Below, piece by piece: positions 1 through 9,324 of a stretch of DNA of 64,000 nt (the stretch's first letter is position 1; each line of letters starts with the position of its first letter). The stretch is taken from positions 1-64,000 of the forward strand of contig NZ_JACXAD010000005.1 of NCBI RefSeq assembly GCF_014699115.1, read 5' to 3'. The stretch comes from Hymenobacter montanus (GTDB lineage Bacteria; Bacteroidota; Bacteroidia; Cytophagales; Hymenobacteraceae). The position numbers were made by a program, and so were the translations under genes. The notes beneath the pieces are model-generated. The model did no database searches. It had not been told where the DNA came from and saw nothing but the letters and a program-made list of their open reading frames with translations.

Positions 1-40
1 AACGCCGCCCATGCCCGGTCACTGATTTCATCCAGATTGC

Positions 41-244
41 TCACGAACCCAAAGATAATTGTCCGTACAGCCTAGCAGAAGCAAAAACTGCCGGTTGGTC
101 TTTTCCTCTTTCCGTGTAAAATACGACCCACTGCTGCCCGTCATTCACCAGGCAAAACCCGTCGAAACCACGGGTATTGATAGAATAGTTTGCCGGGTTA
201 TATCCTTCTGTCTCAAGGTACTGGGCCAGCTCGGCGGTAGTCAT
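41..244 (-). CDS. Small hypothetical protein, possibly truncated by a frameshift
   Basis: A 67-residue ORF with an ATG start. The first ~52 residues look like a compact globular protein (motifs NPANYSI, GFDGFCLV, WVVFYTERG) and have coding-like composition. I do not recognise a named family. The last ~14 residues look less natural. The adjacent frame stays open past this stop and would end GCTDNYLWVREQSG near position 20, so a single-base shift around 85-95 could have shortened the protein. It lies just downstream of the carboxylase gene on the same strand (29 bp gap). Function unknown. Confidence 0.55.
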   Translation of the reverse strand: MTTAELAQYLETEGYNPANYSINTRGFDGFCLVNDGQQWVVFYTERGKDQPAVFASARLYGQLSLGS

Positions 245-273
245 AATCTTGTTTTGAGATGATGCACAAGCTT

Positions 274-1902
274 TTACACCTGAATGACCCCCACGTTATA
301 CGCCTTTTCAATTGGCGCGTGGTTGGCCGCCGCGATTCCTTCGGAAATGACCTTACGAGTTTCCAACGGGTCAATCACGGCATCGACCCACAGCCGGGCG
401 GCCGCGTAGTAGGGCGATAGCTGCTCCTCGTAGCGGGCCTTGATGCGGTCGAGCAACTCCTTTTCGGCTTCGGGGGTGATGACTTCGCCCTTGGCTTTGA
501 GGGAAGCTACCTGAATTTGCAATAGGGTGTTGGCCGCCGCGGCGCCGCTCATCACGGCCAGTTGGGCGGTGGGCCAGGCCACGATCAGGCGCGGGTCGTA
601 GGCTTTGCCGCACATGGCGTAGTTGCCCGCCCCATAGCTATTGCCTACCACGACGGTGAACTTGGGCACCACCGAGTTGCTCATGGCATTCACCATCTTG
701 GCGCCGTCCTTGATGATGCCGCCCTGCTCGGAGACGGAGCCGACCATAAAGCCGGACACGTCGTGCAGGAACACCAGGGGAATGCGCTTCTGGTTGCAGT
801 TCATGATGAAGCGGGCGGCCTTGTCGGCCGAGTCGGAGTAGATGACGCCGCCCATTTGCATGCCGGTTTTCTTGCTCTTCACAATCTTGCGCTGGTTGGC
901 CACGATGCCCACGGCCCAGCCATCGATCCGGGCCAGGCCGCAGATGAGCGTCTGGCCATACAGGTCCTTGTAAGGCTCAAATTCTGAATTATCAACCAGC
1001 CGGTTAATAATTTGCATCATGTCGTAGGGCTTGGCGCGGTCCGCGGGCAGCAGGCCGTAGATTTCCTGCTCGTCGAGCTGGGGTCTGGCCGGGGTGGCGC
1101 GACTAAAGCCGGCCGTCGCCTGACCACCCATCTTGTCGAAGATGTTGCGGATGTGGTCCAGGCATTCCTCGTCGGTTTCGAACTTGTAGTCGGTTACGCC
1201 CGAGATTTCCGAGTGCATGCTGGCGCCACCGAGGGCCTCGTTGTCGATGGTTTCGCCGATGGCGGACTTCACCAGGTAGGAGCCCGCCAGGAACACCGAG
1301 CCGGTACCGTTCACAATCATGGCTTCGTCGCTCATGATGGGCAGATAAGCCCCCCCGGCCACGCAGGGGCCCATGATGGCCGAGATCTGCACGATGCCCT
1401 GGCTGCTCATCACCGCGTTGTTGCGGAAGATGCGGCCGAAATGCTCCTTGTCGGGAAAAATCTCGTCCTGCATGGGCAGGTACACGCCGGCCGAGTCGAC
1501 GAGGTAGATAATCGGGAGCTTGTTTTCGAGGCTGATTTCCTGCGCCCGCAGGTTCTTCTTGGCGGTGATGGGAAACCAGGCGCCCGCCTTCACCGTGGCG
1601 TCGTTGGCCACCACCACGCATTGCCGCCCTTGCACGTAGCCGATTACGACTACCACGCCGCCACCGGGGCAGCCGCCCTCCTCCTGGTACATTCCTTCGC
1701 CGGCAAAAGCGCCGATTTCGACCGTGGGCGCGCTTTTATCCAGCAGGTAGGCAATCCGCTCGCGGGCCGTGAGCTTGCCCTTGGCCTTGTGGGCGGCGAT
1801 GCGCTTTTCGCCCCCACCGAGGGCTACTTTCTGAAGCTTCTGGCGAAGCGTGAAACTGAGCTGCTTGAGTTGATCTTCGTTGCGGTTGAACTCGACGTTC
1901 AT
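274..1902 (-). CDS. Acyl-CoA carboxylase, carboxyltransferase beta subunit
   Basis: 542-residue carboxyltransferase of the propionyl-/methylcrotonyl-CoA carboxylase beta family, which moves CO2 from a biotin carrier to an acyl-CoA in the cytoplasm. Two crotonase-like halves are visible. The N half has GGCPGGGVVVVIGYVQGR and the oxyanion-loop region IMGPCVAGGAYLP. The C half has KKTGMQMGGVIYSDSADKAARF and VVVGNSYGAGNYAM. Sequence features such as SAGVYLPMQDEIFPDKEHFGRIF resemble methylcrotonyl-CoA carboxylase beta more than the propionyl enzyme. The biotin/alpha subunit is not in the window. The ATG at 1902 is preferred over upstream in-frame codons because it begins the conserved domain and lies ~64 bp after a -7 box at 1966-1973. 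Substrate assignment is inference. Confidence 0.93.
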   Translation of the reverse strand: MNVEFNRNEDQLKQLSFTLRQKLQKVALGGGEKRIAAHKAKGKLTARERIAYLLDKSAPTVEIGAFAGEGMYQEEGGCPGGGVVVVIGYVQGRQCVVVANDATVKAGAWFPITAKKNLRAQEISLENKLPIIYLVDSAGVYLPMQDEIFPDKEHFGRIFRNNAVMSSQGIVQISAIMGPCVAGGAYLPIMSDEAMIVNGTGSVFLAGSYLVKSAIGETIDNEALGGASMHSEISGVTDYKFETDEECLDHIRNIFDKMGGQATAGFSRATPARPQLDEQEIYGLLPADRAKPYDMMQIINRLVDNSEFEPYKDLYGQTLICGLARIDGWAVGIVANQRKIVKSKKTGMQMGGVIYSDSADKAARFIMNCNQKRIPLVFLHDVSGFMVGSVSEQGGIIKDGAKMVNAMSNSVVPKFTVVVGNSYGAGNYAMCGKAYDPRLIVAWPTAQLAVMSGAAAANTLLQIQVASLKAKGEVITPEAEKELLDRIKARYEEQLSPYYAAARLWVDAVIDPLETRKVISEGIAAANHAPIEKAYNVGVIQV

Positions 1903-1937
1903 AAATAAGGAGCGGGTGGGATTGGGAGAGAATGAGC

Positions 1938-1964
1938 GCAAAAAAATCCGCCCGAAGGCGGATT
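1938..1964 (-). terminator. Rho-independent terminator after the MlaD-family gene
   Basis: On the minus strand an 8-bp stem (AATCCGCC / GGCGGATT) closes a TTCG tetraloop and is followed by a run of seven T. It lies ~115 bp after the stop of the MlaD-family gene. Confidence 0.8.
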
Positions 1965-1965
1965 C

Positions 1966-1973
1966 CAAAGGTA
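1966..1973 (-). promoter_or_regulatory. Predicted -7 box for the carboxylase gene
   Basis: Minus-strand TACCTTTG fits the Bacteroidota TAnnTTTG -7 element and points at the carboxylase start at 1902. No good TTG -33 element was seen at the expected distance. The mlaD terminator hairpin follows directly, so it would sit at the 5' end of this transcript. Confidence 0.5.
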
Positions 1974-2078
1974 CGAGCGGCACGCAGCCTTTGCCGCGTC
2001 CTCGTCAGTACGTTTTGCTATTCCATTTTTTGGCGGGCCGCTTTCGGGCAACGCGGAGCCGTAAAGGCGGCCTCCCAC

Positions 2079-3086
2079 TTACTTAACTACCGACGCCGCG
2101 TCCACCTTTTTTACTTCCGTAACCGTGCTGCCGTCAGTTTTTTTGGTGGTTTCCGTCTTGGTCTTATCCTTGCCGCCGCCAAATACCGAGAAGTGTACGT
2201 AACGCTTGGGGTTGGCTTTGAAATCGATCAGCAGGCTGTTGGAGCTGGCCGTGGTAGCGGCCAGGTTCTTGTAGAGCGTCGAGTCGTGCAGCAGCTTGCC
2301 CATGGTGCCGGTATTGTCGTTCATGGCTTTGTTGAGGGTGGCCACGGTGGATTGGGCTTCGGCCATAGTGGCGTTGAGGCGGCGCATGGCCGGAGCCACG
2401 GGGGCCCCCTTAAGCGAGTCGGACAGCTGCGCGAAGTTTACGGCAATCCGGTCGAGCTTACTCGTGGTCTTGTTGAGGGCGGCGCTCATCTGGGCCAGGT
2501 TGCGGGTAATCTGGTTGATGTTGGCCTGGTTGGCGACGATGAGCTGCTGCAGCGCTTCGGTGCTGCCCCGGGCCCCGCGCAGGGTTTGCTGAATGTTGGT
2601 TTGAGCGTCCTTGTTCAGAAAGCCATTTACGCGGGTCAGCGTCGAGTCGATGGTCGTCAGCACCGGCAGGGCGCGGGCCTGAAACGCATCGGCAATGCCC
2701 GTAGACGCGGTGGCGCGCAGCTCCTCCCCGCCGGTGAACTGCTTGGAATCGCGCCCCAGCGTGAGGGTGATGGCCTTCGAGCCCAGCAGCGAGCCGCCCA
2801 GGCTGGCCGTAGTCGAGTCACCCACCACAATATCTTTGCTTAACTCCAGGGCCACGCGCACCATATTGCCTTTGGTGGGCTGAAGTTCCAGGCTCTTCAC
2901 CTGGCCTACTTTGATGCCGTTGAGGATAACCAAAGCGCCCACGTTCAGGCCGTCGACGCGGGGGTACGTAGCATAGTACGTACGGTCGGAGGAAAGCAAA
3001 TTGCTGCCCCGCAAAAAATTATAGCCGAAGACCAAGGCTACAATGCATACGATAGTGAGCAGCGCCACTTTTATTTCTTTAGTCAC
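2079..3086 (-). CDS. MCE/MlaD-family lipid transport protein
   Basis: 335 residues, GTG start. One N-terminal membrane anchor (about residues 7-25) is followed by an MCE domain (about 38-115; motifs VDGLNVGALVILNGIKVGQV and LLGSKAITLTLG). Next comes a long helical/coiled-coil region (about 125-275) and a charged Lys/Thr-rich tail. MCE proteins form periplasmic hexamers that pass phospholipids between membranes. The single domain with a helical extension fits a MlaD or Pqi/Yeb-like role. It lies downstream of the amidase gene on the same strand with a ~138-bp gap, and next to lptD, so the whole block is envelope-related. No ATPase or permease partners are in the window. Confidence 0.88.
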   Translation of the reverse strand: MTKEIKVALLTIVCIVALVFGYNFLRGSNLLSSDRTYYATYPRVDGLNVGALVILNGIKVGQVKSLELQPTKGNMVRVALELSKDIVVGDSTTASLGGSLLGSKAITLTLGRDSKQFTGGEELRATASTGIADAFQARALPVLTTIDSTLTRVNGFLNKDAQTNIQQTLRGARGSTEALQQLIVANQANINQITRNLAQMSAALNKTTSKLDRIAVNFAQLSDSLKGAPVAPAMRRLNATMAEAQSTVATLNKAMNDNTGTMGKLLHDSTLYKNLAATTASSNSLLIDFKANPKRYVHFSVFGGGKDKTKTETTKKTDGSTVTEVKKVDAASVVK

Positions 3087-3224
3087 GGGCTGGAAGATTA
3101 AGGGTGAATTTTAGTTGCTAAATTCTATATGTCAAACAGTTGGAAGCGGAATGCACCAGATTAGTAAACACAACGACCGCGGGTACTTAACATTCAGTGT
3201 TCATTGATGTACGCGATATTTAAG

Positions 3225-4112
3225 CTAATTGCCTTCCAATTCGCGCTTGTATTCATGGAAGGCGCGGTAGATTCCTGCCGCCATATACGACTGGTTGGCT
3301 TTGTCGTTGAGGTAACGCTCTTCGGCGGGGTTGGTCAGGAAGCCGGACTCGATGAGTACCGAGGGCATGGTTGACTTCCACAGCACGATGAAACCGGCCT
3401 GCTTTACGCCGCGGCTGGGCCGTTTTACACTGGTGCGCAGCTGCCGGTCGATGCGCTGGGCAAAGCGCAGGCTGTTCGTGATGTAGGCCGACTGAAACAG
3501 CGAAAACAGGATGTGGCTTTGGGGTGAGCGTGGGTCAAAGCCGTCGTAGCGGGATTGGTAGTTTTTCTCCTGCAAGATAACGGAGTTCTCGCGCTGGGCC
3601 ACGTCCAGGTTGGCAGTGGTTTTGTGCAAGCCCATGGTCCAGACCTCGGTGCCGTGGCTCTGCCGGGGGCCGGCGTTGCAATGCACGGAGATGAACAGGT
3701 CGGCGTGGTTGCGGTTGGCAATGGCGGCGCGCTCGCCCAACTCCACGAAAACATTGGTCTTACGCGTGTAGATGACTTTTACGTCGGGCATGTTTTGCTC
3801 GATCTCGCGGCCCAGGGCCAGGACGATGCCGAGTGCTACGTCGGCTTCCCGGGCCGAGGCCCCGGCGCAGCCCCGATCTTTGCCACCGTGGCCGGCGTCG
3901 AGCACCACCTTACGCAGGCGGTACCGGCCACTGGATGAGCCATTGTCTCCCAGCCCATAGTCAGCAGTCTTCCGGGTAAAGCTATCCGTGGCCGCGTGAT
4001 GAGGGACGCTGCCCCCACGATTAGAGTCGGCCGCTGGTGACTGGCTGGCTGTCAGCAAGCAACTAGCAGCAAGCAAGCAACAACCAGTAGTTAATGAGAC
4101 AATAATCCGCAC
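3225..4112 (-). CDS. N-acetylmuramoyl-L-alanine amidase (Amidase_3)
   Basis: 295 residues from a GTG at 4112. It is a Zn-dependent amidase that cuts the bond between MurNAc and the stem peptide in peptidoglycan. The Amidase_3 core shows the Zn ligands: His in VLDAGHGGKDRG, Glu in ELGERAAIANRN, His in LFISVHCNAGP, and the catalytic Glu in PSVLIESGFLTN. A hydrophobic N-terminal segment ending near LLAASC is a signal peptide, possibly with a weak lipobox. An in-frame start at 4169 is less likely because it overlaps the predicted promoters of this gene and of the divergent lptD gene. No SPOR or LysM domain is seen. Confidence 0.9.
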   Translation of the reverse strand: MRIIVSLTTGCCLLAASCLLTASQSPAADSNRGGSVPHHAATDSFTRKTADYGLGDNGSSSGRYRLRKVVLDAGHGGKDRGCAGASAREADVALGIVLALGREIEQNMPDVKVIYTRKTNVFVELGERAAIANRNHADLFISVHCNAGPRQSHGTEVWTMGLHKTTANLDVAQRENSVILQEKNYQSRYDGFDPRSPQSHILFSLFQSAYITNSLRFAQRIDRQLRTSVKRPSRGVKQAGFIVLWKSTMPSVLIESGFLTNPAEERYLNDKANQSYMAAGIYRAFHEYKRELEGN

Positions 4113-4120
4113 GATAGTCG

Positions 4121-4149
4121 TTGAAGGGCGATAGCAACTGCTACCTTTG
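4121..4149 (+). promoter_or_regulatory. Predicted promoter of lptD
   Basis: TTG at 4121-4123, an 18-bp spacer and TACCTTTG at 4142-4149 match the Bacteroidota -33/-7 arrangement. This TTG is also the first possible start of the long ORF. As a -33 box it cannot be the translation start, which moves the start downstream. Confidence 0.65.
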
Positions 4150-4158
4150 TAGAATCCC

Positions 4159-4166
4159 CAAAAGTA
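4159..4166 (-). promoter_or_regulatory. Predicted -7 box for the amidase gene
   Basis: Minus-strand TACTTTTG matches TAnnTTTG and points toward the amidase GTG at 4112. No clear -33 TTG is seen. It lies 10 bp from the opposing lptD -7 box, so the two promoters interlock. Confidence 0.45.
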
Positions 4167-4189
4167 CACGAATTAAACGCTACGATACT

Positions 4190-7100
4190 TTGTCTGTTTG
4201 GTTTGGCCTTTATTCTGAAGCCCGGTTCCACCCCTGGTACCGCTCCGGCTGGCTGGGAATTTTCTTTCTGTCGCTTTTCATCTTAGCTGGTTCAGCCTGG
4301 GGGCAGGGCGTGACGCCTGCCCAGCCAAAACCCCAAACTAAGAAAACGACTCGTGCCGCTAAGGTTCAAGCCCGTAAAGCCCGGGTCCGCGCCATCCTGG
4401 CGGCCCCGACGGCTCCCGATACGGCCACTGGCGCCGCGCCCCGCCGGCCCGTGCCCACCGCCCGGCCCGGCCAGCGGCCCGGCAGCGCCCCTACCCCGCC
4501 GGTACGCAACATCTCGCCCGACCCGCGCGACCCCCAGGGGCCTCCGCCCCCCGGTGCGCGCAACGCCGGCCAGGCGCGCGTGCCCGGGGCCTCGCAAAAA
4601 CCCGTGCCCGACACGCTGGCCCCCGGCGGCATCACCCGCGGCCCCGGCGACTCCCTGCAGCTTTCCGTCAAGCGCAAGGGCCAGGTAGAAACCACCATAA
4701 AGTACGCAGCCAAGGACTCCATTCAGTTCGACGTTACCCAGAAAGTGGCCCGGCTCTACAATAAAGCCAGCGTGGAATATGGCGACACCGACCTGAAAGC
4801 CGCCCTCATTACGGTTAACTACGGCAACAACACCATGCTGGCCGATGGCAAGCTCGACACCCTTAAGCACAAGCTGGAGGGCCGGCCCGTGCTCAAGGAC
4901 AAGGGCGGCTTGTATACGGCCAGCAGCATCGCCTACAACTTCAAAACCAAAAAAGCCCGCGTGAGCGAGGCGGTTACCACCCAGGGCGAAGGCTTCGTGA
5001 GCGCCGCCGTCATCAAGCGCCTGCCCGACGGGGATATCAACGGCCTGCAGGGCCGCTACACCACTTGCAACCTGGAGCACCCGCACTTTTACATTCAGGC
5101 CAAGCGAATGAAGGTGATTCCGGGCGATAAGGTAATAACCGGCCCCTTCAATCTGGTGATTGGCGACATACCCACGCCCTTGGGCTTCTTGTTTGGCTTC
5201 TTCCCCATGCCCAGCCGTAGCCGGGGCTCGGGCATCATCATTCCTACTTTTGGGCAGGCGGCCGACCGCGGCTATTTCCTCACCAACGGCGGCTACTACT
5301 TCGCGCCGAACGACTACATCGGCGTGCGCCTTACCGGCGACATTTACGCGGGCAACGCCCAGAGCTTTGGGGGCTGGGGCGCCACGGCCGACGTCTCGTA
5401 CCTGAAACGCTACACCTTCCAGGGCAACTTCAACTTCCGGTTCTCGACCCGGCCCAGCAACCAGATTCTGGTCAACGACGCGGTCAGTACCGGTCAGGTG
5501 TACATCAAGCCCCCCGCGGCCAACGCGTTCTGGATTACCTGGAACCATACGCCCGTGCCCAAGCCCGGGGGCGGGCGCTTCTCGGCCAGTGTGAACGCCG
5601 GTACCAGCAGCTTCAACCGCGTTAACAGCATCGATGCCCGACGCTTCCTATCCACGCAGTTCAACTCCAGCATCAGCTACTCCAAGCAGATTCGCAACTC
5701 GCCCGTCAACTACGACATTCGCCTCAGCCAAGCACAGGGCACCGATGGGACGATGACGTTCACCCTGCCCGACTTCAGCCTGGGCGTGGCCCGGCAGTAC
5801 CCGTACCAGTGGTTCGGCATCAAGCCCGGCGCGGGCGGCAAGCTGGGCAAGGTGTACGAACAGTTTACCCTAAGCTACAACCTGACGGCACGCAACGAGG
5901 TCAGCAATACTATTGCTCCGCGTACGCTCAGCAACGGGCTGCCGCTGCTGGGGGGCACCACGGCCGAGAATAGGATTCCGTTCAGCTTTAGCAACATCGG
6001 CAAACTGCTCCGCAACGGCCGCAACGGCATGCAGCACACCCTCAACATTGGCTTGGGCTCTTACTCCGTTAACCACTTCCAGATCGCCCCGACTGTCAGC
6101 TACGGCGAGGTGTGGTATGCCCAGCGCCTCAATTACAGTTTCAGCCCGGTGGCGCAGGCCATCCGAATCGACACCACCTACGGCCTTTACCGTATCAATA
6201 ATTACTCGGCCGCCCTTAGCTTAAACACGACGTTTTATGGGACCGTTGTCCGCAAAGGCACCCGTAAAATTCAAGCCATTCGGCATAAAGTCACGCCAAA
6301 CCTGACCTACTCCTACTCGCCGGATTTCACCACCCGAAAAAGCGTGTATCCGCAGCCCGATTTATACGGTTTGCGCAACCAGTTTAACGAGCTGATTCCC
6401 CCCAGCCAGCTACAGCCCGTCAATGGCCGTAATCCTTATCCTTTCAACAGCTTCAACAATTTTATCTACGGAGCCCCGGGGGGAGCCAAGCAGAGCCAGG
6501 TTTCGTTTACCCTGCAAAACTCGGTAGAGATGAAGGTGCGCGACCCCAACGACACCACTGGCCTCAACCCTTTCCGCAAGGCTAGTTTGATTGACGGCCT
6601 TGATTTCAACATCAGCTACAATTTCGCGGCCGACTCCCTGCGCTTGTCGCCCTTGGGGGTCAATTTCCGTACCCAGGTGGCTCGCAAGCTGAACTTGAAC
6701 AGCAATGCCTCTTTCGAGCCCTACCAGCGCGACAGCCAGGGCCGGGCTGTCAACAAGTATTTGTTTGAGGCCAGCCCACGCCGGCTCCTGCGCCTGGCCT
6801 CCGCCAGCCTCCAGGCTACTTATGCCTTCAACCCCACTACCGGCAAAAAGAAGAGCGTGGTGCGCCGGCCCGTGGCCCTGCCCAACGACCCTAGCCTAGG
6901 CACCGTGGGGCCGACCAATTACTACGCCGATTATGTCGACTTCGATATTCCTTGGGAGCTTAACCTGTCCTACGCGGCGGGCTACACCACCAACCCCGTA
7001 CCATTGAAGAAAGGCGAAATGCGCCCGCCCATCCTGGCTCTGAATACGGTGCGAGCCGACGGATCGGTAAAACTTACTGAGAACCTCCGCTTCACCTATA

Positions 7101-7297
7101 ATTTTGGCTACGACATCACCCAAAAGACCATTACCTACCCCGTTCTCTCCTTCTTCCGCGACCTGCACTGCTGGCAAATCAACGGCACCTGGATTCCCTT
7201 TGGCGTTACTAGGGGCTACCTCTTCACCATTTCCGCCAAGAGCAGCCTGCTGCAGGACCTGAAGCTGACTCGCAACCGCTACGCGCAGTATCAATAG
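4190..7297 (+). CDS. lptD: LPS-assembly protein LptD (OstA-like outer-membrane barrel)
   Basis: About 1035 residues. LptD inserts lipopolysaccharide into the outer leaflet of the outer membrane. A hydrophobic signal segment (LGIFFLSLFILAGSAWG) is followed by a Pro/Ala/Arg-rich linker. An OstA-like beta-taco region follows (motifs VARLYNKASVEYGDTDLKAA, ITVNYGNNTMLADGKLDTL), then a large C-terminal beta barrel rich in aromatic strands. The size and order fit the Bacteroidota LptD family. The start is uncertain. The ORF is open from 4121, but the predicted promoter ends at 4149, so a TTG at 4190 is chosen as the best codon upstream of the signal segment. The divergent amidase and MlaD-like genes support an envelope-biogenesis block. 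Confidence 0.88.
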   Translation: MSVWFGLYSEARFHPWYRSGWLGIFFLSLFILAGSAWGQGVTPAQPKPQTKKTTRAAKVQARKARVRAILAAPTAPDTATGAAPRRPVPTARPGQRPGSAPTPPVRNISPDPRDPQGPPPPGARNAGQARVPGASQKPVPDTLAPGGITRGPGDSLQLSVKRKGQVETTIKYAAKDSIQFDVTQKVARLYNKASVEYGDTDLKAALITVNYGNNTMLADGKLDTLKHKLEGRPVLKDKGGLYTASSIAYNFKTKKARVSEAVTTQGEGFVSAAVIKRLPDGDINGLQGRYTTCNLEHPHFYIQAKRMKVIPGDKVITGPFNLVIGDIPTPLGFLFGFFPMPSRSRGSGIIIPTFGQAADRGYFLTNGGYYFAPNDYIGVRLTGDIYAGNAQSFGGWGATADVSYLKRYTFQGNFNFRFSTRPSNQILVNDAVSTGQVYIKPPAANAFWITWNHTPVPKPGGGRFSASVNAGTSSFNRVNSIDARRFLSTQFNSSISYSKQIRNSPVNYDIRLSQAQGTDGTMTFTLPDFSLGVARQYPYQWFGIKPGAGGKLGKVYEQFTLSYNLTARNEVSNTIAPRTLSNGLPLLGGTTAENRIPFSFSNIGKLLRNGRNGMQHTLNIGLGSYSVNHFQIAPTVSYGEVWYAQRLNYSFSPVAQAIRIDTTYGLYRINNYSAALSLNTTFYGTVVRKGTRKIQAIRHKVTPNLTYSYSPDFTTRKSVYPQPDLYGLRNQFNELIPPSQLQPVNGRNPYPFNSFNNFIYGAPGGAKQSQVSFTLQNSVEMKVRDPNDTTGLNPFRKASLIDGLDFNISYNFAADSLRLSPLGVNFRTQVARKLNLNSNASFEPYQRDSQGRAVNKYLFEASPRRLLRLASASLQATYAFNPTTGKKKSVVRRPVALPNDPSLGTVGPTNYYADYVDFDIPWELNLSYAAGYTTNPVPLKKGEMRPPILALNTVRADGSVKLTENLRFTYNFGYDITQKTITYPVLSFFRDLHCWQINGTWIPFGVTRGYLFTISAKSSLLQDLKLTRNRYAQYQ

Positions 7298-7580
7298 GCG
7301 GCGCGGCCAACGCAGGGGGTGTAACACTGGTAGCGGCGCTCACCAAATTGCAGGCCCCACCCGAGGGTAGCAGCCAGCCGGACCACGGCGGTTCTATCGA
7401 CACCACTCACTTGGATCTAAGCCCGGCGGGTTACCCGGGTAGCCCTGGTTCCGCAGGGTGGGCGGCAGTTGCGCTGCTTGTATGGTGGGCCCTAACGAAA
7501 TTGTTGGCAGCTTTGTCCCACGAAAGCGTCGCCTACCCGCGCCGGCTTTCCTCACCTGCCATTCTCTCAGTCCGCTCCCC

Positions 7581-8396
7581 ATGTCTCAGCACAAGGAAAT
7601 CAAGCTTATTACTACCCACCAAATGCTGGCCATGAAGCAGCGCGGAGAACGAATCTCCATGCTCACGGCCTACGATTACTCCATGGCCCAAATCCTGGAT
7701 GGGGCCGGCATCGACGTGCTGCTGGTGGGCGACTCGGCCTCCAACGTGATGGCCGGCCACGAAACCACCCTGCCCATCACCCTCGACCAGTTGATCTACC
7801 ACGCCCAGGGGGTGGTGCGCGCCGTGAAGCGGGCCTTCGTAGTAGTCGACATGCCCTTTGGCTCCTACCAGGGCAATTCGTCGGAGGCGCTGCGGTCAGC
7901 CATCCGCATCATGAAGGAGAGCGGGGGCCACGGCGTGAAAGTAGAAGGTGGCGCCGAAGTCAAAGACAGCATCATCCGCATTCTCACGGCCGGCATTCCC
8001 GTGATGGGCCACCTGGGCCTCACCCCGCAAAGCATTTACAAGTTCGGCACCTACAGCGTGCGCGCCAAAGAGGAAGCCGAGGCGCAGAAACTCCTCGAAG
8101 ACGCCCGTCTGCTCCAGGAAATCGGCTGCTTCGGCATTGTGCTCGAGAAAATTCCTGCCGCCCTCGCCAAGCAGGTAGCCGAGGAGCTTACCATTCCGGT
8201 CATTGGCATTGGGGCCGGGCCCGACGTCGACGGCCAGGTCTTGGTCGTGCACGACTTGCTGGGCATCACCAAAGAGTTCAAGCCCCGCTTCCTGCGTCGT
8301 TACGCCGAGTTGCACGACGTCATGACCGACGCCGTGCAGCGCTACGTAGCCGACGTCAAAAGCCGCGAGTTCCCCAGCAAGGAGGAAGGTTACTAG
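7581..8396 (+). CDS. panB: 3-methyl-2-oxobutanoate hydroxymethyltransferase
   Basis: 271 residues, the usual PanB length. The enzyme adds a hydroxymethyl group from 5,10-methylene-THF to 2-oxoisovalerate, giving ketopantoate for pantothenate and CoA. Conserved motifs are [67 protein letters not shown] and [19 protein letters not shown], covering the metal and substrate sites. The ATG at 7581 starts the family's usual N terminus; an upstream in-frame start at 7458 adds unrelated sequence. No other pan genes are nearby. The preceding 283-bp gap shows no clear promoter. Confidence 0.97.
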   Translation: MSQHKEIKLITTHQMLAMKQRGERISMLTAYDYSMAQILDGAGIDVLLVGDSASNVMAGHETTLPITLDQLIYHAQGVVRAVKRAFVVVDMPFGSYQGNSSEALRSAIRIMKESGGHGVKVEGGAEVKDSIIRILTAGIPVMGHLGLTPQSIYKFGTYSVRAKEEAEAQKLLEDARLLQEIGCFGIVLEKIPAALAKQVAEELTIPVIGIGAGPDVDGQVLVVHDLLGITKEFKPRFLRRYAELHDVMTDAVQRYVADVKSREFPSKEEGY

Positions 8397-8412
8397 CGGC
8401 GTAGTGCCCGCG

Positions 8413-8437
8413 GGTGAAGATGCTTTTTCACCTTTTT
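8413..8437 (+). terminator. Probable terminator of panB
   Basis: A short stem (GGTGAA / TTCACC, extendable by a GU and an AU pair) with a small loop is followed by TTTTT, 16 bp after the panB stop. Confidence 0.55.
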
Positions 8438-8482
8438 GTCAACTCTGCACGAACCCTGGCTCACCCTGAAACGCTGCCGCTA

Positions 8483-8938
8483 TCACCTCACTCGTGCCGA
8501 GTCCAGCCAGAACGTGTCGCGCACGAGCTTAGGTGCCCGCTGTTTTGGGAAACCCGCGGATTGATCAAGCTCATAGCTCTGGATTAGCAATTGCCGCCCT
8601 TGCTCCAGGTGCAGCCACATCTCTGGGGAGTGATGTTCTGGCACCCCATAAACATGCAGCGAGTCGCCGCTGGTGTAGCCCGTGTAGGCATCTATGCTAT
8701 AGAGAGTGTCGCAAGGCACTTCATTGATGTTGTAACGACCGAGCGTATCATGGCCAATTCTCATCTCGTCGAGGCACCGCAGCGAGGTGTTACGCTGGTA
8801 CCAGGTTCCGCTGAAGCGGCCCTCCGAATACTTGGTTGCCGCTGGCGCCGCGGTCATCTCCTCTTTAGTGGGAGTAGATCGTGTACTACAGCCCGCGCCA
8901 GCCAATAGAGCAAGTCCTAAGATGAGAAGCTTTTGCAT
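8483..8938 (-). CDS. Hypothetical lipoprotein
   Basis: 151 residues. A classic lipoprotein signal is present: short N region, hydrophobic LLILGLALLAGAG, and the lipobox Cys at residue 17 (LAGAGC). The mature part contains several Trp, Tyr and Cys residues (FSGTWYQRNTSLRCLDEM, EVPCDTLY) and could form a small beta fold. The two Cys in the mature domain could form a disulfide. I do not recognise a family. It is convergent with panB and has no operon partner. Confidence 0.75.
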   Translation of the reverse strand: MQKLLILGLALLAGAGCSTRSTPTKEEMTAAPAATKYSEGRFSGTWYQRNTSLRCLDEMRIGHDTLGRYNINEVPCDTLYSIDAYTGYTSGDSLHVYGVPEHHSPEMWLHLEQGRQLLIQSYELDQSAGFPKQRAPKLVRDTFWLDSARVR

Positions 8939-9324
8939 GCGCTGAAACTACGCATTTATCTGGGTTAGCGTGGTTGAATGACCGGCTGAAGCCGATCCCA
9001 TTAGCCAAAGTTCTCCCAGCCAGGAGCCCCGGAACCGTCGCTTTACCCCGCGCGGGCGCAGCGGCGACGACCGCCCCGCAACGGACGGCTGCACTCGCGC
9101 GCAATATTGGGCTGGTACAATCCGGCTCTCAACGCTCGCGAAGCCCCGGGCACTACACGACTTACTTAAGCCGTTTCGGCCACGCTCCCGCGCAGGTTCG
9201 TATCTTCGCCGCCATAAGAGCAAGAGCGGAACGCCCGGCAAGTGTGGTCTGATGACGTGCGGTAGCCCCTGACGGGCCCGGGCTCCCTCCTGCTGATCGC
9301 CAACATCCCGCCCGCACCCGCCGC
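8939..9324. other. Intergenic region without a supported gene
   Basis: 386 bp between a minus-strand lipoprotein and the plus-strand pseudouridine synthase. Short ORFs occur on both strands but have Arg/Ala/Pro-rich shadow-like composition. A near-consensus -7 box (TATCTTCG, 9201-9208) points toward the downstream gene. Nothing else recognised. Confidence 0.5.

Noticed and set aside
8974..9252. ORFs on both strands in the 8.9-9.3 kb gap
   Set aside because: Arg/Ala/Pro-rich in all frames, no start signals, no motif.
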